A stretch of DNA of 64,000 nt. Source: Salinicola endophyticus. Lineage in GTDB: Bacteria; Pseudomonadota; Gammaproteobacteria; Pseudomonadales; Halomonadaceae. Below the pieces are notes generated by a model. It saw only the letters and a program-made list of their open reading frames with translations. It was not told where the DNA came from and did no database searches. The position numbers and the translations under genes were made by a program. This document shows positions 9,422-18,547 of this stretch, piece after piece. The stretch lies in NCBI RefSeq assembly GCF_040536835.1, contig NZ_CP159578.1, positions 1,798,001 through 1,862,000 on the forward strand, written 5' to 3'. How positions within the stretch are numbered: position 1 is the first letter of the stretch; each line of letters begins with the position of its first letter.

Positions 9422-9460
9422 GACGACGCCCGCGGCCTTTCGGCTGCGGGCGTCGTCGTC
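9422..9460. terminator. Hairpin between convergent tpm and yajG-like genes
   Basis: The arm GACGACGCCCGC (9422-9433) pairs with GCGGGCGTCGTC (from 9446), giving a 12-bp GC-rich stem, with the intervening GGCC/GGC extending it around a TTTC loop. No long T tract follows on either strand, but the convergent position suits a bidirectional terminator. Confidence 0.6.
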
Positions 9461-9495
9461 TGGTACGGCTTGTGGTGCTGCCTTCTGTGAGGCCT

Positions 9496-10089
9496 TCAGC
9501 GTGCCAGTAGGTTGGCCAGCTGCTGGTCGCGGAAGGTGCGATCGAGGGCGCTGCTGAGCAGCTCGCTGACCATGCGGTTGTTGGTGTCCCAGTCGGGCTT
9601 GAAGGCGTAGCTCTGCTTGCGCTTGGCGGTGTAGCGGCCGGTGTAGCTGTTGCTGCCGTTCTCCACCTTGGCGGCGATGATCGCCTGCAGCTGGGAGGCG
9701 CCGAGCAGCGGCTCGTCGGCATTGCCGCGGGCGTAGTCGAGCTCGGCCAGGGTCAGGGTCAGCGAGGGGCCGCCGGTATCCTGGGTCGTGGGGTTGAAGC
9801 CCATGCTGCGCAGCGCGTTCTCGGCCTGGGCCTGCAGCTTGGGAATCACGTCATGGGCTTCGACGGTGATGGTCGAGGTGGCCGAGGCGGTGCCGGAGCG
9901 GGTGCCGATGACGTTGTCGTCGCGGCCGTCGACCACGTTCAGGGTGACCGTCTGGCCGCTGCCGGTGTGCGGAAAGCCGCCGCTCACCTTCGGCTGTACG
10001 GAAAGGATCTGGGGGCTCTGGGCGCAGGCGGCGAGCAGGCCGAGCACCCCAAGAATCGCCACGCACTTGAGCGCAAACCACTGACGCAT
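9496..10089 (-). CDS. YajG-family lipoprotein
   Basis: 197-residue lipoprotein. The lipobox LLAAC gives acylated Cys21 after a hydrophobic signal (CVAILGVLGLLAAC). The mature part contains VTLNVVDGRDDNVIGTRSG, FNPTTQDTGGPSLTLTLAELDY and a repeated acceptor pattern KVENGSNSYTGRYTAKRKQS, matching the YajG family of unknown function. The ATG at 10089 is preceded by GAGAGG. Residue 2 of the mature protein is Ala, so Lol export to the outer membrane is expected. It lies 71 bp downstream of cysA on the same strand and could be read from the cys operon, although the family is not part of sulfate transport. Confidence 0.85.
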   Translation of the reverse strand: MRQWFALKCVAILGVLGLLAACAQSPQILSVQPKVSGGFPHTGSGQTVTLNVVDGRDDNVIGTRSGTASATSTITVEAHDVIPKLQAQAENALRSMGFNPTTQDTGGPSLTLTLAELDYARGNADEPLLGASQLQAIIAAKVENGSNSYTGRYTAKRKQSYAFKPDWDTNNRMVSELLSSALDRTFRDQQLANLLAR

Positions 10090-10160
10090 AACGTACCTCT
10101 CGAATTGACTGGGGGAAGACCCGCCCAGTATAGACGCCTCGGGCGCGCGCTCGTAGCGCC

Positions 10161-11243
10161 TCAGCCAACCGGCAGCGCGACATTCTGCGCGCCGGCGGCA
10201 TCGAAGCCGTGCAGCCGGCTGGGCACGGCGAACAGCCGCCGCCCGCGGGTGATGCCCAGGCGCTCGAACTCAGCGTGGCTGACGCTCGCCAGCCACGGCT
10301 CCTCGAGCCAGTCGGCCTCGAGCTCGAGGCGCACTTCGGCGCCCACCGGCACGATCGACGCCACGGTGATCGGCAGGTGCGCCGCAGGGATGGCACGCTC
10401 GGCCAGATGCACTTCGTGGGGGCGCAGCAGCAGCTCGCGGCGCCCCGGTTCGATCCCCGGCACGCTGACGCTGGCATTGCCGCAGGTCAGCCGGCCCTCG
10501 ATCACGTCGCCCTCCAGCCGGTTGACGTCACCCAGGAACTCGAACACGAAGCGATTGGCCGGCTCGCGATAGAGGGTATCCGGGGTGGCGATCTGCTCGA
10601 CCCGGCCGTTACTCATCACCACCACGCGGTCGGAGAGTTCCAGCGCTTCCTCCTGGTCGTGGGTGACGAACAGGCTGGTGAAACCGAGCTCCTCGTGGAG
10701 GTGGCGTAGCCAGCGGCGCAGCTCCTGGCGCACCTTGGCATCGAGCGCGCCGAACGGCTCGTCGAGCAGCAGTACATCGGGCTTGAGCGCCAGTGCGCGG
10801 GCCAGCGCCACGCGCTGCTGCTGGCCGCCGGAGAGCTGCGCGGGGAAGCGCTCGGCGAAGGCCGAGAGCCGCACCATCTCCAAAAGCTGCATGACCCGCG
10901 TGCGGATCTCGCCGTTCGACGGGCGCTGGCGTCGCGGCAGCGCGCGCAGGCCGAAGGCGACGTTTTCGAACACGCTCATGTGGCGGAACAGGGCGTAGTG
11001 CTGGAACACGAAGCCGATCCGGCGTTCGCGCACGTGCACCTGGGTGACCTCGCGCTCGCCGAAGTGGATGCTGCCGCCATCGGCCTGCTCGAGGCCGGCG
11101 ACGATGCGCAAGAGCGTGGTCTTGCCCGAACCCGAGGGGCCGAGCAGGCCGATCAGCTCGCCATCGCGGATGTCGAGGTCGATCGGCGCCAGCGCGCGGG
11201 TGGCGCCGTAGGTCTTGTCGATCTGCGAGATACGGATGCTCAT
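10161..11243 (-). CDS. cysA: Sulfate/thiosulfate ABC importer, ATP-binding subunit
   Basis: 360-residue ATPase that drives sulfate/thiosulfate uptake by CysT-CysW. Walker A is GPSGSGKTTL, the Q-loop FVFQHYALFRHM, the signature LSGGQQQRVALARAL, Walker B DVLLLDEPFGALD and the H-loop VTHDQEEA. A TOBE-like C-terminal domain (RPHEVHL) follows. The ATG at 11243 (MSIRISQIDKTYG) overlaps the cysW stop by four bases. Substrate assignment rests on the operon and on similarity to CysA. In enteric bacteria the system is induced by CysB with acetylserine; a CysB gene is not in the window. Confidence 0.95.
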   Translation of the reverse strand: MSIRISQIDKTYGATRALAPIDLDIRDGELIGLLGPSGSGKTTLLRIVAGLEQADGGSIHFGEREVTQVHVRERRIGFVFQHYALFRHMSVFENVAFGLRALPRRQRPSNGEIRTRVMQLLEMVRLSAFAERFPAQLSGGQQQRVALARALALKPDVLLLDEPFGALDAKVRQELRRWLRHLHEELGFTSLFVTHDQEEALELSDRVVVMSNGRVEQIATPDTLYREPANRFVFEFLGDVNRLEGDVIEGRLTCGNASVSVPGIEPGRRELLLRPHEVHLAERAIPAAHLPITVASIVPVGAEVRLELEADWLEEPWLASVSHAEFERLGITRGRRLFAVPSRLHGFDAAGAQNVALPVG

Positions 11244-12067
11244 GCGAGGCTCTCCCGGCGCGCCGCGCGCCATTCGAGTGCCGCCTTGGCGGCCAGGGTC
11301 AGCAGCGCCAGAAGCGCCAGCAGCGAGGCGCTGGTGAAGGCACCGACGGTATTATAGTCCTGATACAGCTGCTCCACCTGCAGCGGCAGGGTATTGGTCT
11401 GTCCGCGGATCGCCCCGGCGACCACCGAGACGGCACCGAACTCGCCCACCGCGCGGGCGTTGGTCAGGATCACGCCGTAGAGCAGAGCGTGACGAATATT
11501 GGGCAGGGTGACGCGGCGGAAGATCGTCCAGCCGGAGGCCCCCAGGGTCACCGCAGCTTCCTCCTCGCGGGCGCCCTGGGCCTGCATCAGCGGGATCAGC
11601 TCGCGGGCGACGAAGGGGCAGGTGACGAAGATCGTCACCAGCACGATGCCCGGCCAGGCGAACATGATCTGGATGTCGTAGCCGTCGAGCCAGCCGCCGA
11701 GCCAGCCATTGCGGCCGTAGAGCAGCAGATAGACCAGCCCGGCAACCACTGGTGAGACCGCGAACGGGATATCGATCAGGGTCTGCAGCAGGCGCCGCCC
11801 GGGGAAGGTGAAGCGGGTCACCAGCCATGCCAGGAAGATCCCGAACACCAGGTTGATCGGCACCGTCAGCAGCGTCACCAGCAGGGTCAGTCCGATCGCC
11901 GCCAGGGTGTAGCGGTCGCTCAGGTTCTGCCAGTAGAGGTCGATGCCTCCCATCAGCGCCTGGGCGAAGATCGCCACCAGCGGCAGTAGCAGGAACAGCG
12001 CGGTCAGCACCAGCGCTACGCCGATCAGCAGCCGGCGCACGCCGGGGGCATCACCGATACGGATCAT
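11240..12067 (-). CDS. cysW: Sulfate/thiosulfate ABC importer permease CysW
   Basis: 275-residue inner-membrane permease with about six transmembrane segments. The binding-protein-dependent transport loop that contacts CysA is visible as [41 protein letters not shown] and NARAVGEFGAVSVVAG are typical of CysW. The ATG at 12067 shares one base with the cysT stop (TGATG) and the stop overlaps the cysA start by four bases, so the three genes are translationally coupled. The frame stays open far upstream, but the family N-terminus and the junction fix the start. Confidence 0.95.
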   Translation of the reverse strand: MIRIGDAPGVRRLLIGVALVLTALFLLLPLVAIFAQALMGGIDLYWQNLSDRYTLAAIGLTLLVTLLTVPINLVFGIFLAWLVTRFTFPGRRLLQTLIDIPFAVSPVVAGLVYLLLYGRNGWLGGWLDGYDIQIMFAWPGIVLVTIFVTCPFVARELIPLMQAQGAREEEAAVTLGASGWTIFRRVTLPNIRHALLYGVILTNARAVGEFGAVSVVAGAIRGQTNTLPLQVEQLYQDYNTVGAFTSASLLALLALLTLAAKAALEWRAARRESLA

Positions 12068-12921
12068 CAGGCGCCTCCCCCATGCAGGCGGCGAATGAAG
12101 CGCCCCTGCCACAGATTGATCACCAGCAGCAGTGCCAGCGAGGTCGCCAGCACGATCGAGGCCACCGCGGCGGCGCCGGCGTAGTCGTACTCCTGCAGCT
12201 TGACGAAGATCATCAGCGAGGTGATCTCGGTCTCGAACGGCTTGCCGCCGGCGATGAAGATCACCGCGCCGAACTCGCCCAGCGAGCGCACGAAGGCCAG
12301 CCCCGTGCCGGTGACCAGGGCCGGCCACAGATGGGGCAGGATCACCCGGCGGAAGGCGTGGCCATCACGCGCGCCTAGGGTCACTGCGGCCTCGTCGACC
12401 TCGCTCGGTAGATCCTCGAGGATCGGCTGCACCGTGCGTACCACGAACGGAATACTGGTGAAGGCCATGGCCAGGGCGATGCCGACCCAGGTGTAGGCGA
12501 TCGGCAGGCCCAGCGTCTCGAGCCAGCGCCCGACCCAGCCCTGGCTCGAGTAGAGCGTTGCTAGGGTGACCCCGGCGACAGCGGTGGGCAGGGCGAAGGG
12601 CAGATCCATCAGCGCGTCCACCAGACGCTTGCCGGGGAACTCGTAGCGCACCAGCACCCACGCCATTAGCAGCCCGAAGGCGGCGTTGAACAGCGCCGCC
12701 ACCGCCGCGGCGAGCAAGGTCACCCGGTAGCTGGCGAGGATGCGCGGATCGCTGATCAGAAACCAGTACTGCGACAGGCTCAGCTGCGACAGCTGCCCCA
12801 CCAGACTGATCAGCGGCAGCAGCAGGATCAGCGAGACGAACGTCAGCGTCACCCCCAGCGAGAGCCCGAAGCCCGGCAGGACGCGGCGGCTGGCCTGCCG
12901 GCGCAGGGTCGCGGCGATCAT
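12067..12921 (-). CDS. cysT: Sulfate/thiosulfate ABC importer permease CysT (CysU)
   Basis: 284-residue inner-membrane permease, partner of CysW. About six hydrophobic segments are present. The CysA-coupling loop is [20 protein letters not shown], and [17 protein letters not shown] and [16 protein letters not shown] are characteristic. The ATG at 12921 overlaps the stop of the upstream binding-protein gene by four bases, and its own stop overlaps cysW by one base. Confidence 0.95.
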   Translation of the reverse strand: MIAATLRRQASRRVLPGFGLSLGVTLTFVSLILLLPLISLVGQLSQLSLSQYWFLISDPRILASYRVTLLAAAVAALFNAAFGLLMAWVLVRYEFPGKRLVDALMDLPFALPTAVAGVTLATLYSSQGWVGRWLETLGLPIAYTWVGIALAMAFTSIPFVVRTVQPILEDLPSEVDEAAVTLGARDGHAFRRVILPHLWPALVTGTGLAFVRSLGEFGAVIFIAGGKPFETEITSLMIFVKLQEYDYAGAAAVASIVLATSLALLLVINLWQGRFIRRLHGGGA

Positions 12922-13943
12922 CGGCGCTGCAGCTGGTCCAGCTCGCCGCCGCTGGCGAAGTGGGTCTTCATCGCCTCGGGCCAGCTACCGAAGACGTCCT
13001 CGACGCGCAGCAGCTCGGTCTGTGGGAAGCGATCGCTGAATTCGGCCGCCACCGCCTCGTCGTTGACCCGGTAGTTGAAGCTGGCGAGCAGGCGCTGGGC
13101 CTCTTCGGTGTAGAGGTAGTCCAGGTAGCCCTTGGCCAGATCCAGGTTGCCGTTGCGCTCGGCGTACTCCTCGACCACCGCCACCGGGAACTCGGCCAGG
13201 ATGCTCACTGGCGGCACCACCACCTCGTAGTCATCCGCGCCATATTCGTTGCGAATGTTGTTGACCTCGGACTCGAAGGTGATCAGCACGTCGCCGATGC
13301 CGCGCTCGACGAAGGTGGTGGTGGCGCCGCGACCACCGGTGTCGAACACCTCGACGTTGCCCAGGAAGCGCTTCATGTAGGCTTCGATCTTGGCCTTGTC
13401 GCCGTCGAAGGCCTGGTCGGCGTAGGCCCAGGCGGCCAGATAGGTGTAGCGGCCGTTGCCCGAGGTCTTGGGGTTGGGGAACACCAGCTCGACGTCGTCG
13501 CGCGCCAGGTCGTCCCAGTTCTCGATCTGCTTGGGGTTGCCCTTGCGCACCAGGAAGGCGGTGGTCGAGTAGTAGGGCGAGGCGTGGTTGGGATACTGCG
13601 CCTGCCAATCCTTGGCCACCAGCCCGGCGTCGGCGAGCACGTTGACGTCGGTGACCTGGTTGAAGGTCACCACGTCGGCGCGCAGGCCCTGCATGATCGA
13701 ACGTGCCTGGGTCGAAGAGCCGCCGTGGGACTGCTTCACGCTCACCTGCTCGTCGTGCTGCTGCTGCCACCAGTCGATGAACTTGGGATTGACCGCGGCG
13801 AACAGCTCGCGGGCGATATCGTAGGAGGCGTTGAGCAGCTCGCGGGGCTGATCGGCCTGGGCCGGAGCGACGCTACCCAGGGCGAGAGCGAGCCCCAGGG
13901 TGGAAGCGGCGAACCAGCGGCGAGACGAAGCGAATCGGAGCAT
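12918..13943 (-). CDS. cysP: Periplasmic sulfate/thiosulfate-binding protein (CysP/Sbp)
   Basis: 341-residue secreted solute-binding protein. It has a signal peptide ([18 protein letters not shown], cleavage expected before [12 protein letters not shown]). The family signatures [40 protein letters not shown] and [20 protein letters not shown] surround the sulfate pocket. The ATG at 13943 was chosen over an upstream in-frame start because it begins the signal peptide and follows CAGGGAA. It is the first gene of the cysPTWA operon. The paralogues Sbp (sulfate) and CysP (thiosulfate-preferring) cannot be separated with certainty from sequence alone; the symbol follows operon order. Confidence 0.92.
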   Translation of the reverse strand: MLRFASSRRWFAASTLGLALALGSVAPAQADQPRELLNASYDIARELFAAVNPKFIDWWQQQHDEQVSVKQSHGGSSTQARSIMQGLRADVVTFNQVTDVNVLADAGLVAKDWQAQYPNHASPYYSTTAFLVRKGNPKQIENWDDLARDDVELVFPNPKTSGNGRYTYLAAWAYADQAFDGDKAKIEAYMKRFLGNVEVFDTGGRGATTTFVERGIGDVLITFESEVNNIRNEYGADDYEVVVPPVSILAEFPVAVVEEYAERNGNLDLAKGYLDYLYTEEAQRLLASFNYRVNDEAVAAEFSDRFPQTELLRVEDVFGSWPEAMKTHFASGGELDQLQRR

Positions 13944-14143
13944 GAGGGTTCCCTGAATGGTGATGGCTTGTCGCGCGCGTAGGCACGCGGCGCTCTTATC
14001 GTATGGAGTTGTCGTATGGGTGTGCCTGCTATAGACCCGCAGGCTAAATAAACCCATATGGAATTACAATATGTCTATTTATGTCATTTGGGTATAACGA
14101 TGCGCAAGCCTTCTATAAGCGCTGCAGTGCCCACCAAGGTCGC
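13944..14143 (-). promoter_or_regulatory. Probable control region of the cysPTWA operon
   Basis: This 200-bp stretch is clearly AT-richer than its surroundings, especially 14040-14100. Read on the + strand, it contains the exact direct repeat TCGTATGG at 13999-14006 and 14012-14019 (13-bp spacing) and a related CCATATGG near 14052. On the operon strand these read CCATACGA, CCATACGA and CCATATGG. The arrangement suits binding of a LysR-type activator such as CysB, but the CysB consensus is loose and no single promoter could be fixed. Confidence 0.45.
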
Positions 14144-15301
14144 TCAATGGCCGCGGCCCAGCGCCAGCAGGCCGAGCAGAGGACCGGGCAGCAGCAGCCA
14201 GGCGAGCGACTGCCCGAGCAGGGGCAGCCACGGCAGCAGCAGGCCCAGCGAGAGCGCCGAGATGGCGAAGCCGATGGCGTTCTGCAGGGTCAGCGCGCTG
14301 CCCACCAGCGCGGCGGGGCAGGCGCGCGCCGAGAGCGCCGAGAAGTGCGGCGAGTCGATCACCGCCAGCAGGCTCCAGGCGCCGAGCAGCACGATCAGCA
14401 CCGCCGTGGGCAGGGTGTCGGCGGCGAGGGCGTAGAGCGTGGCGCACAGCGCCGAGCCGGCCAGGCCCCAGCGCGCTACCGCCCGACTGCCGTGGCGCTG
14501 GCTCAGCCAGCCGCCGAGCCAGCAGCCGGGCGCGCCCACCGCGATCAGGGCGAAGCTCGAGAGTGCCGCGCCGCTCGTGGAGAGCCCGGGCAGGGCGTGC
14601 AGAAGCCATAGCGGCAGCAGCGCCCACAGCGTATAGAGCTCCCACATATGACCGAAGTAGGCGCCGGCAGCGCGGCGAAACTCAGGCAGGCGAAAGGCTG
14701 CCAGCCCACCCAGGCGTGGACGTGATGGGCGTGGACCCGGACGCGACGCTTCCCCCAGCCAGGCCACGCCGGCGCCACCGGTCACTGCCAGCAACGAGGC
14801 CAGCCACAGCGTCAGTTGCCAGCCGCCGCCCAGGTCCAGCGCCGCCAGCAGGTGCGGCATCGCGGTGCCGAGCACCAGCATGCCGACCAGCCACGCTAGC
14901 GCCGCGCCGGTGCGCTTGGGGGCCCAGCCCACCATCAGCTTCATCCCCACCGGGTAGATGCCGGCCAGCGCCATGCCGGTGATCAGGCGCAGTGCCACTG
15001 CCGGGCCCAGCCCGCCGGCATGCACGAGAGCCGCATTGCTGGCGGCACCGATCACGCAGCACACGGCGAACACCCGACTGGCGTCGCGGCGGTCGGCAAG
15101 CCCGCTGAGCCCGATCCCCAGGGTGCCGAGCAGAAAGCCCACCTGCACCGCGCCGGTGAGCCAGGCCAGGTCATCGGCATCCAGCGCCCAGGCCAGACGC
15201 AGCTCGGCGAGTAGGGCGTTGGGCGTGAACCAGAGCGAGGTGCCGAACCACTCGGCGAGGGCGATCACCAGGATCGCCAACTGCGGCCGGCGTGACATCA
15301 C
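14144..15301 (-). CDS. MFS transporter
   Basis: 385-residue inner-membrane protein with about 12 hydrophobic segments and no large soluble domain. MFS hallmarks include GLSGLADRRDASRVFAV after the second helix (the loop 2-3 motif region) and RLITGMALAGIYPVGMKLMVGW in the middle of the N-terminal half. The start pattern LAILVIALAEWFGTSLWFTP resembles the cyanate/NarK-like and YfkF-like efflux group. The substrate is not indicated. An alternative ATG lies one codon downstream of the chosen start. The gene ends 200 bp upstream of cysP and is not tightly linked to the cys operon; ggt, on the same strand upstream, ends 32 bp before it. Confidence 0.85.
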   Translation of the reverse strand: MMSRRPQLAILVIALAEWFGTSLWFTPNALLAELRLAWALDADDLAWLTGAVQVGFLLGTLGIGLSGLADRRDASRVFAVCCVIGAASNAALVHAGGLGPAVALRLITGMALAGIYPVGMKLMVGWAPKRTGAALAWLVGMLVLGTAMPHLLAALDLGGGWQLTLWLASLLAVTGGAGVAWLGEASRPGPRPSRPRLGGLAAFRLPEFRRAAGAYFGHMWELYTLWALLPLWLLHALPGLSTSGAALSSFALIAVGAPGCWLGGWLSQRHGSRAVARWGLAGSALCATLYALAADTLPTAVLIVLLGAWSLLAVIDSPHFSALSARACPAALVGSALTLQNAIGFAISALSLGLLLPWLPLLGQSLAWLLLPGPLLGLLALGRGH

Positions 15302-15333
15302 CGCCGGCCACGCGCGTCACGCCGGACGTGCAC

Positions 15334-17076
15334 TCACAGCCCCATGGCGGAGGAGGTCGAGCGGCGCGGGTCGGCGCCGCCGGTGAAGGTGCCGTCGGGT
15401 TCGATCAGGATCGACTGCGCGGCGCCCATCGCCTCCTGCTGGCTGAGGGTGTGGCCCATCGCCTCGAGCAGCGCCTGGGTGTCGGGGCTGATGCCATCCT
15501 CGATGCGGATCTCGTCGGGCAGCCACTGGTGGTGGATACGCGGCGCGCTCACCGCGCTCTGGATGTTCATGCCGTGGTCGATCACGTTCATCACCACCTG
15601 CAGCGTCGTGGTGATGATGCGCGAGCCGCCGGGGCTGCCGGTGATCAGGAAGTTCTTGCCATCCTTCTTGACGATGGTCGGCGTCATCGACGACAGCATG
15701 CGCTTGCGCGGCTCGATCTTGTTGGCTTCGCCGCCGATCAGCCCATAGGCGTTGGGCGCGCCCGGCTTGGCCGAGAAGTCATCCATCTCGTTGTTGAGCA
15801 GAAAGCCGGCGCCATCGACCACGATGCCCGAGCCGTAGCTGAAGTTGATGGTATAGGTGTTGGAGACCGCCAGACCGCTGTCGTCGGCGATCGAGAAGTG
15901 CGTGGTCTCGTTGGACTCGTAGGGCAGCGGGTTGCCGGCGGCGATCTCGGCGCTCGGGGTGGCGTGGTCGAGGGGGATCTCGCCGCGCAGCTCGGCGGCG
16001 TAGGCCGGCGAGGTCAGCCCGGCCAGCGGCACGTCGACGAAATCGGGGTCGCCCAGGTATTCGGCGCGGTCGGCGTAGGCGCGCTGCATCGCCTCGGCCA
16101 TCAAGTGAATGGTGCGCGCCGAGTTGAAGCCCATGGCGTGGATGTCATAGCCCTCGAGAATGTTCAGCATCTGCACGATATGCGCGCCGCCGGAGGAGGG
16201 CGGGCTCATGGCGTAGACATCGTAGCCGCGATAGTTGCCGTGCACGGGCTTGCGAATCGTGGGCTGATAGTCGGCCAGATCCTGGGCGGTCATCAGGCCC
16301 CCGTGGCGCTGCATCTCGGCGCTGATCAGGCGCGCCGTCTCGCCCTCGTAGAACTCCCGCGGGCCCTGGGCGGCGATGCGCTTGAGCGTGGCGGCGAGAT
16401 CAGGCTGGCGGAACAGTTCGCCGGCCTGGTAGTTCGAGCCGTCGGGCTTGTAGAAGACCTTGCGCGTGGCGTCCCACTGCTTGAGGCGATCCTGGGCCTG
16501 TGCCAGCCCTTCGGCGAAGCGCGGCGGCACCTCGAAGCCCTCTTCGGCCAGCTTGATCGCCGGGGCCAGCGCCTCGGCCAGACTCAGGGTGCCGTACTTG
16601 TCCAGCGCCAGTGCCAGGCCGGCCACCGTGCCGGGTACGCCGGCAGCATTGTGGGTGAAGCGCGAGAGCTGCGGCACCGCCTCGCCCTGATCGTTCTGGA
16701 ACATCGTCGTGTAGGCTGCCGCGGGCGCCTTTTCGCGGTAGTCGATGGCGATCACCTCATCGCGCCGCTCGTCGGAGATCAGCATGAAGCCGCCACCGCC
16801 GATATTACCCGAGCGCGGCTGGGTCACCGCCAGCGCAAAGCCGGCGGTGACCGCGGCGTCCACCGCATTGCCGCCCTTGGCGAGCACGTCGTGGGCGATT
16901 TGTGAGGCCAGATAGTGGCTGGTCGCGACCATGCCGTGTTCGCCCACCTGCGGGTGAAAACGCTCGCCCTCGAGGATCGCCGAATCGGCCTGCGCCAGTG
17001 GCGCGATGCCCAGATAGAGCGTGGAGAGCGTGATCGACAGCCAGCGCCGGGCGCGCGGACGAAAGAGTGAGGACAT
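15334..17076 (-). CDS. ggt: Gamma-glutamyltransferase (periplasmic, self-processing)
   Basis: 580-residue precursor of gamma-glutamyltranspeptidase, which hydrolyses glutathione and transfers the gamma-glutamyl group in the periplasm. A signal peptide (ITLSTLYLGIAPLAQA) precedes the large-subunit sequence VATSHYLASQIAHDVLAKGG. The autocatalytic cleavage site is NETTHFSI, where the nucleophile Thr falls at residue 391, the same number as in E. coli. Substrate-binding GSPGGSRIITT is present. The ATG at 17076 follows AAGGAG at eight bases and is preferred over an open upstream extension. It ends 32 bp before the MFS gene. Co-location with sulfate uptake may reflect sulfur/cysteine recycling, but that link is only suggestive. 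Confidence 0.96.
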   Translation of the reverse strand: MSSLFRPRARRWLSITLSTLYLGIAPLAQADSAILEGERFHPQVGEHGMVATSHYLASQIAHDVLAKGGNAVDAAVTAGFALAVTQPRSGNIGGGGFMLISDERRDEVIAIDYREKAPAAAYTTMFQNDQGEAVPQLSRFTHNAAGVPGTVAGLALALDKYGTLSLAEALAPAIKLAEEGFEVPPRFAEGLAQAQDRLKQWDATRKVFYKPDGSNYQAGELFRQPDLAATLKRIAAQGPREFYEGETARLISAEMQRHGGLMTAQDLADYQPTIRKPVHGNYRGYDVYAMSPPSSGGAHIVQMLNILEGYDIHAMGFNSARTIHLMAEAMQRAYADRAEYLGDPDFVDVPLAGLTSPAYAAELRGEIPLDHATPSAEIAAGNPLPYESNETTHFSIADDSGLAVSNTYTINFSYGSGIVVDGAGFLLNNEMDDFSAKPGAPNAYGLIGGEANKIEPRKRMLSSMTPTIVKKDGKNFLITGSPGGSRIITTTLQVVMNVIDHGMNIQSAVSAPRIHHQWLPDEIRIEDGISPDTQALLEAMGHTLSQQEAMGAAQSILIEPDGTFTGGADPRRSTSSAMGL

Positions 17077-17133
17077 GGCGTAGGCTCCTTGGGCTGATCC
17101 CGTCATGGGTCTTTATCTGGGTTTTGGTCTTGT

Positions 17134-17282
17134 TAGGGAACCACTGCATAAATGCCTGCACGAGCGAATGGCTGCGTTACGCGGTGCTCGAACACTCGCC
17201 TAACCCCATGTTATGTCTCGTTTTCTGCACTCCGGGCGCCTTGCCCTTCATCTCGTTCGGCAATTTATTCAGCGTTTCCTTA
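17134..17282. repeat. MITE-like element, copy 1
   Basis: A 149-bp sequence that recurs at 31318-31482. Its ends are imperfect inverted repeats: TAGGGAACCACTGCATAAAT at the left, and the complement of the right end TAAGGAAACGCTGAATAAAT, agreeing at 16 of 20 positions. The inner parts GCGAATGGCTGCGTTACGCGG, CGCCTAACCCCATGTTATGTC and GGGCGCCTTGCCCTTCATC are nearly identical in both copies. There is no transposase. It lies in the 399-bp divergent gap between ggt and rpe, 58 bp from the ggt start. The rest of that gap (17283-17475) is GC-rich with no gene. A short open frame through the element is likely to be mis-annotated as a protein. Confidence 0.8.
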
Positions 17283-17475
17283 GAGGCGGGGCCCGGGACG
17301 CTCGGCGCCGGCGGCGTTCTCCCGCTACCCGGAGGGCGCTATGCGCTCCGCGGTGTCTGGCCGAGCATAGCCCGTGGGCGCACGATCGGCTAACCGCAGC
17401 GGCGCCGAGGGCTGCTAGAATGCAGGCATACTCGAATCCATGCCCACGCCCATCACTGCCAGGACGCTGCGTCAT

Positions 17476-18165
17476 ATGCGTGATTTCAAGATTGCCCCCT
17501 CGATTCTCTCCGCCAACTTCGCCTGCCTGGGGCAGGAGGTGGACGATGTGCTGGCCTCCGGCGCCGACATGATCCACTTCGACGTGATGGACAACCACTA
17601 CGTGCCCAATCTGACCATCGGCCCCATGGTGTGCGAGGCATTGCGCAAGCACGGCGTCACCGCGCCGATCGACTGCCACCTGATGGTCAAGCCGGTGGAT
17701 CAGCTGATCGGCGACTTCATCGACGCCGGGGCCAGCTACGTCACCTTCCATCCGGAAGCCTCGGAGCATATCGATCGTTCGCTGCAGCTGATCAAGAGCC
17801 GTGGCTGCAAGGCCGGGCTGGTATTCAACCCGGCCACGCCGCTCTCCTATCTCGATTACGTGATGGACAAGCTCGACATGATCCTGCTGATGAGCGTCAA
17901 CCCCGGCTTCGGTGGCCAGTCTTTCATTCCCGCCGCGCTCGACAAGCTGCAAGAGGCGCGGCGCCGGATCGACGCCAGTGGGCTGCCGATCCGGCTGGAG
18001 ATCGATGGCGGGGTGTCGCCGCAGAACATCGCCGAGATCGCGCGTGCCGGCGCCGATACCTTCGTCTCCGGCTCGGCGATCTTCAAGGCGCGCAGCCTCG
18101 ACGACCCGCACCGCTACGATGGTGTGATCGGCGAGATGCGTAGCGCCCTGGCGGCACTGGACTGA
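17476..18165 (+). CDS. rpe: Ribulose-phosphate 3-epimerase
   Basis: 229-residue TIM-barrel enzyme that interconverts ribulose 5-phosphate and xylulose 5-phosphate in the pentose phosphate pathway. The motifs [60 protein letters not shown] and IDGGVSPQN include the metal-binding His/Asp residues. The ATG at 17476 begins [11 protein letters not shown], the family start; an AGGA lies upstream. In pseudomonads I remember the order rpe-gph-trpE. Here gph begins about 8.9 kb downstream, with an unrelated block between. The GIY-YIG gene follows directly. Confidence 0.97.
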   Translation: MRDFKIAPSILSANFACLGQEVDDVLASGADMIHFDVMDNHYVPNLTIGPMVCEALRKHGVTAPIDCHLMVKPVDQLIGDFIDAGASYVTFHPEASEHIDRSLQLIKSRGCKAGLVFNPATPLSYLDYVMDKLDMILLMSVNPGFGGQSFIPAALDKLQEARRRIDASGLPIRLEIDGGVSPQNIAEIARAGADTFVSGSAIFKARSLDDPHRYDGVIGEMRSALAALD

Positions 18166-18166
18166 G

Positions 18167-18511
18167 GTGGCGAAGGTGAGTGAATGCCCGGGGGATGATG
18201 CGCCAACGGCTGCCGTGCGCCCCTGGTATCTCTATCTGATCGAGACCGCCGCCGGCGCGCTCTATACCGGCATCACCACCGACGTCGCGCGGCGCTTCGC
18301 CGAGCACAGTCGCGGCAAGGGGGCTCGCGCGCTGCGCGGGCGCGGACCGCTGACGCTGCGCCACGTCGAGCAGGTGGGGAGCCAGAGCGAGGCGCTCAAG
18401 CGGGAGGCGGCGATCAAGCGCCTGGGCGCGGCCCAGAAGCGGCGCTGGCTGGCGCAGCGCGAGGGTAATTGTCATCGAACTGTCATCATGTCCGAAACCC
18501 ATGGCCCGTAG
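18167..18511 (+). CDS. GIY-YIG nuclease-domain protein (YhbQ-like)
   Basis: 114-residue single-domain protein. WYLYLIETAAGALYTGITTD is a GIY-YIG core (YLY and YTG elements), followed by the conserved RRFAEH (Arg and the AEH motif), ARALRGRGPL and EALKREAAIKRL. This is the UPF0213/YhbQ subgroup; E. coli YhbQ has reported DNA-damage-linked nuclease activity. The start is probably GTG, at 18167 (one base after the rpe stop) or in frame at 18176. The tight junction with rpe indicates co-transcription. Catalytic Tyr, Arg and Glu all seem present. Confidence 0.88.
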   Translation: MAKVSECPGDDAPTAAVRPWYLYLIETAAGALYTGITTDVARRFAEHSRGKGARALRGRGPLTLRHVEQVGSQSEALKREAAIKRLGAAQKRRWLAQREGNCHRTVIMSETHGP

Positions 18512-18547
18512 AATGTAACTATATGTTAACAAAGGGTGGTCGAGAGC

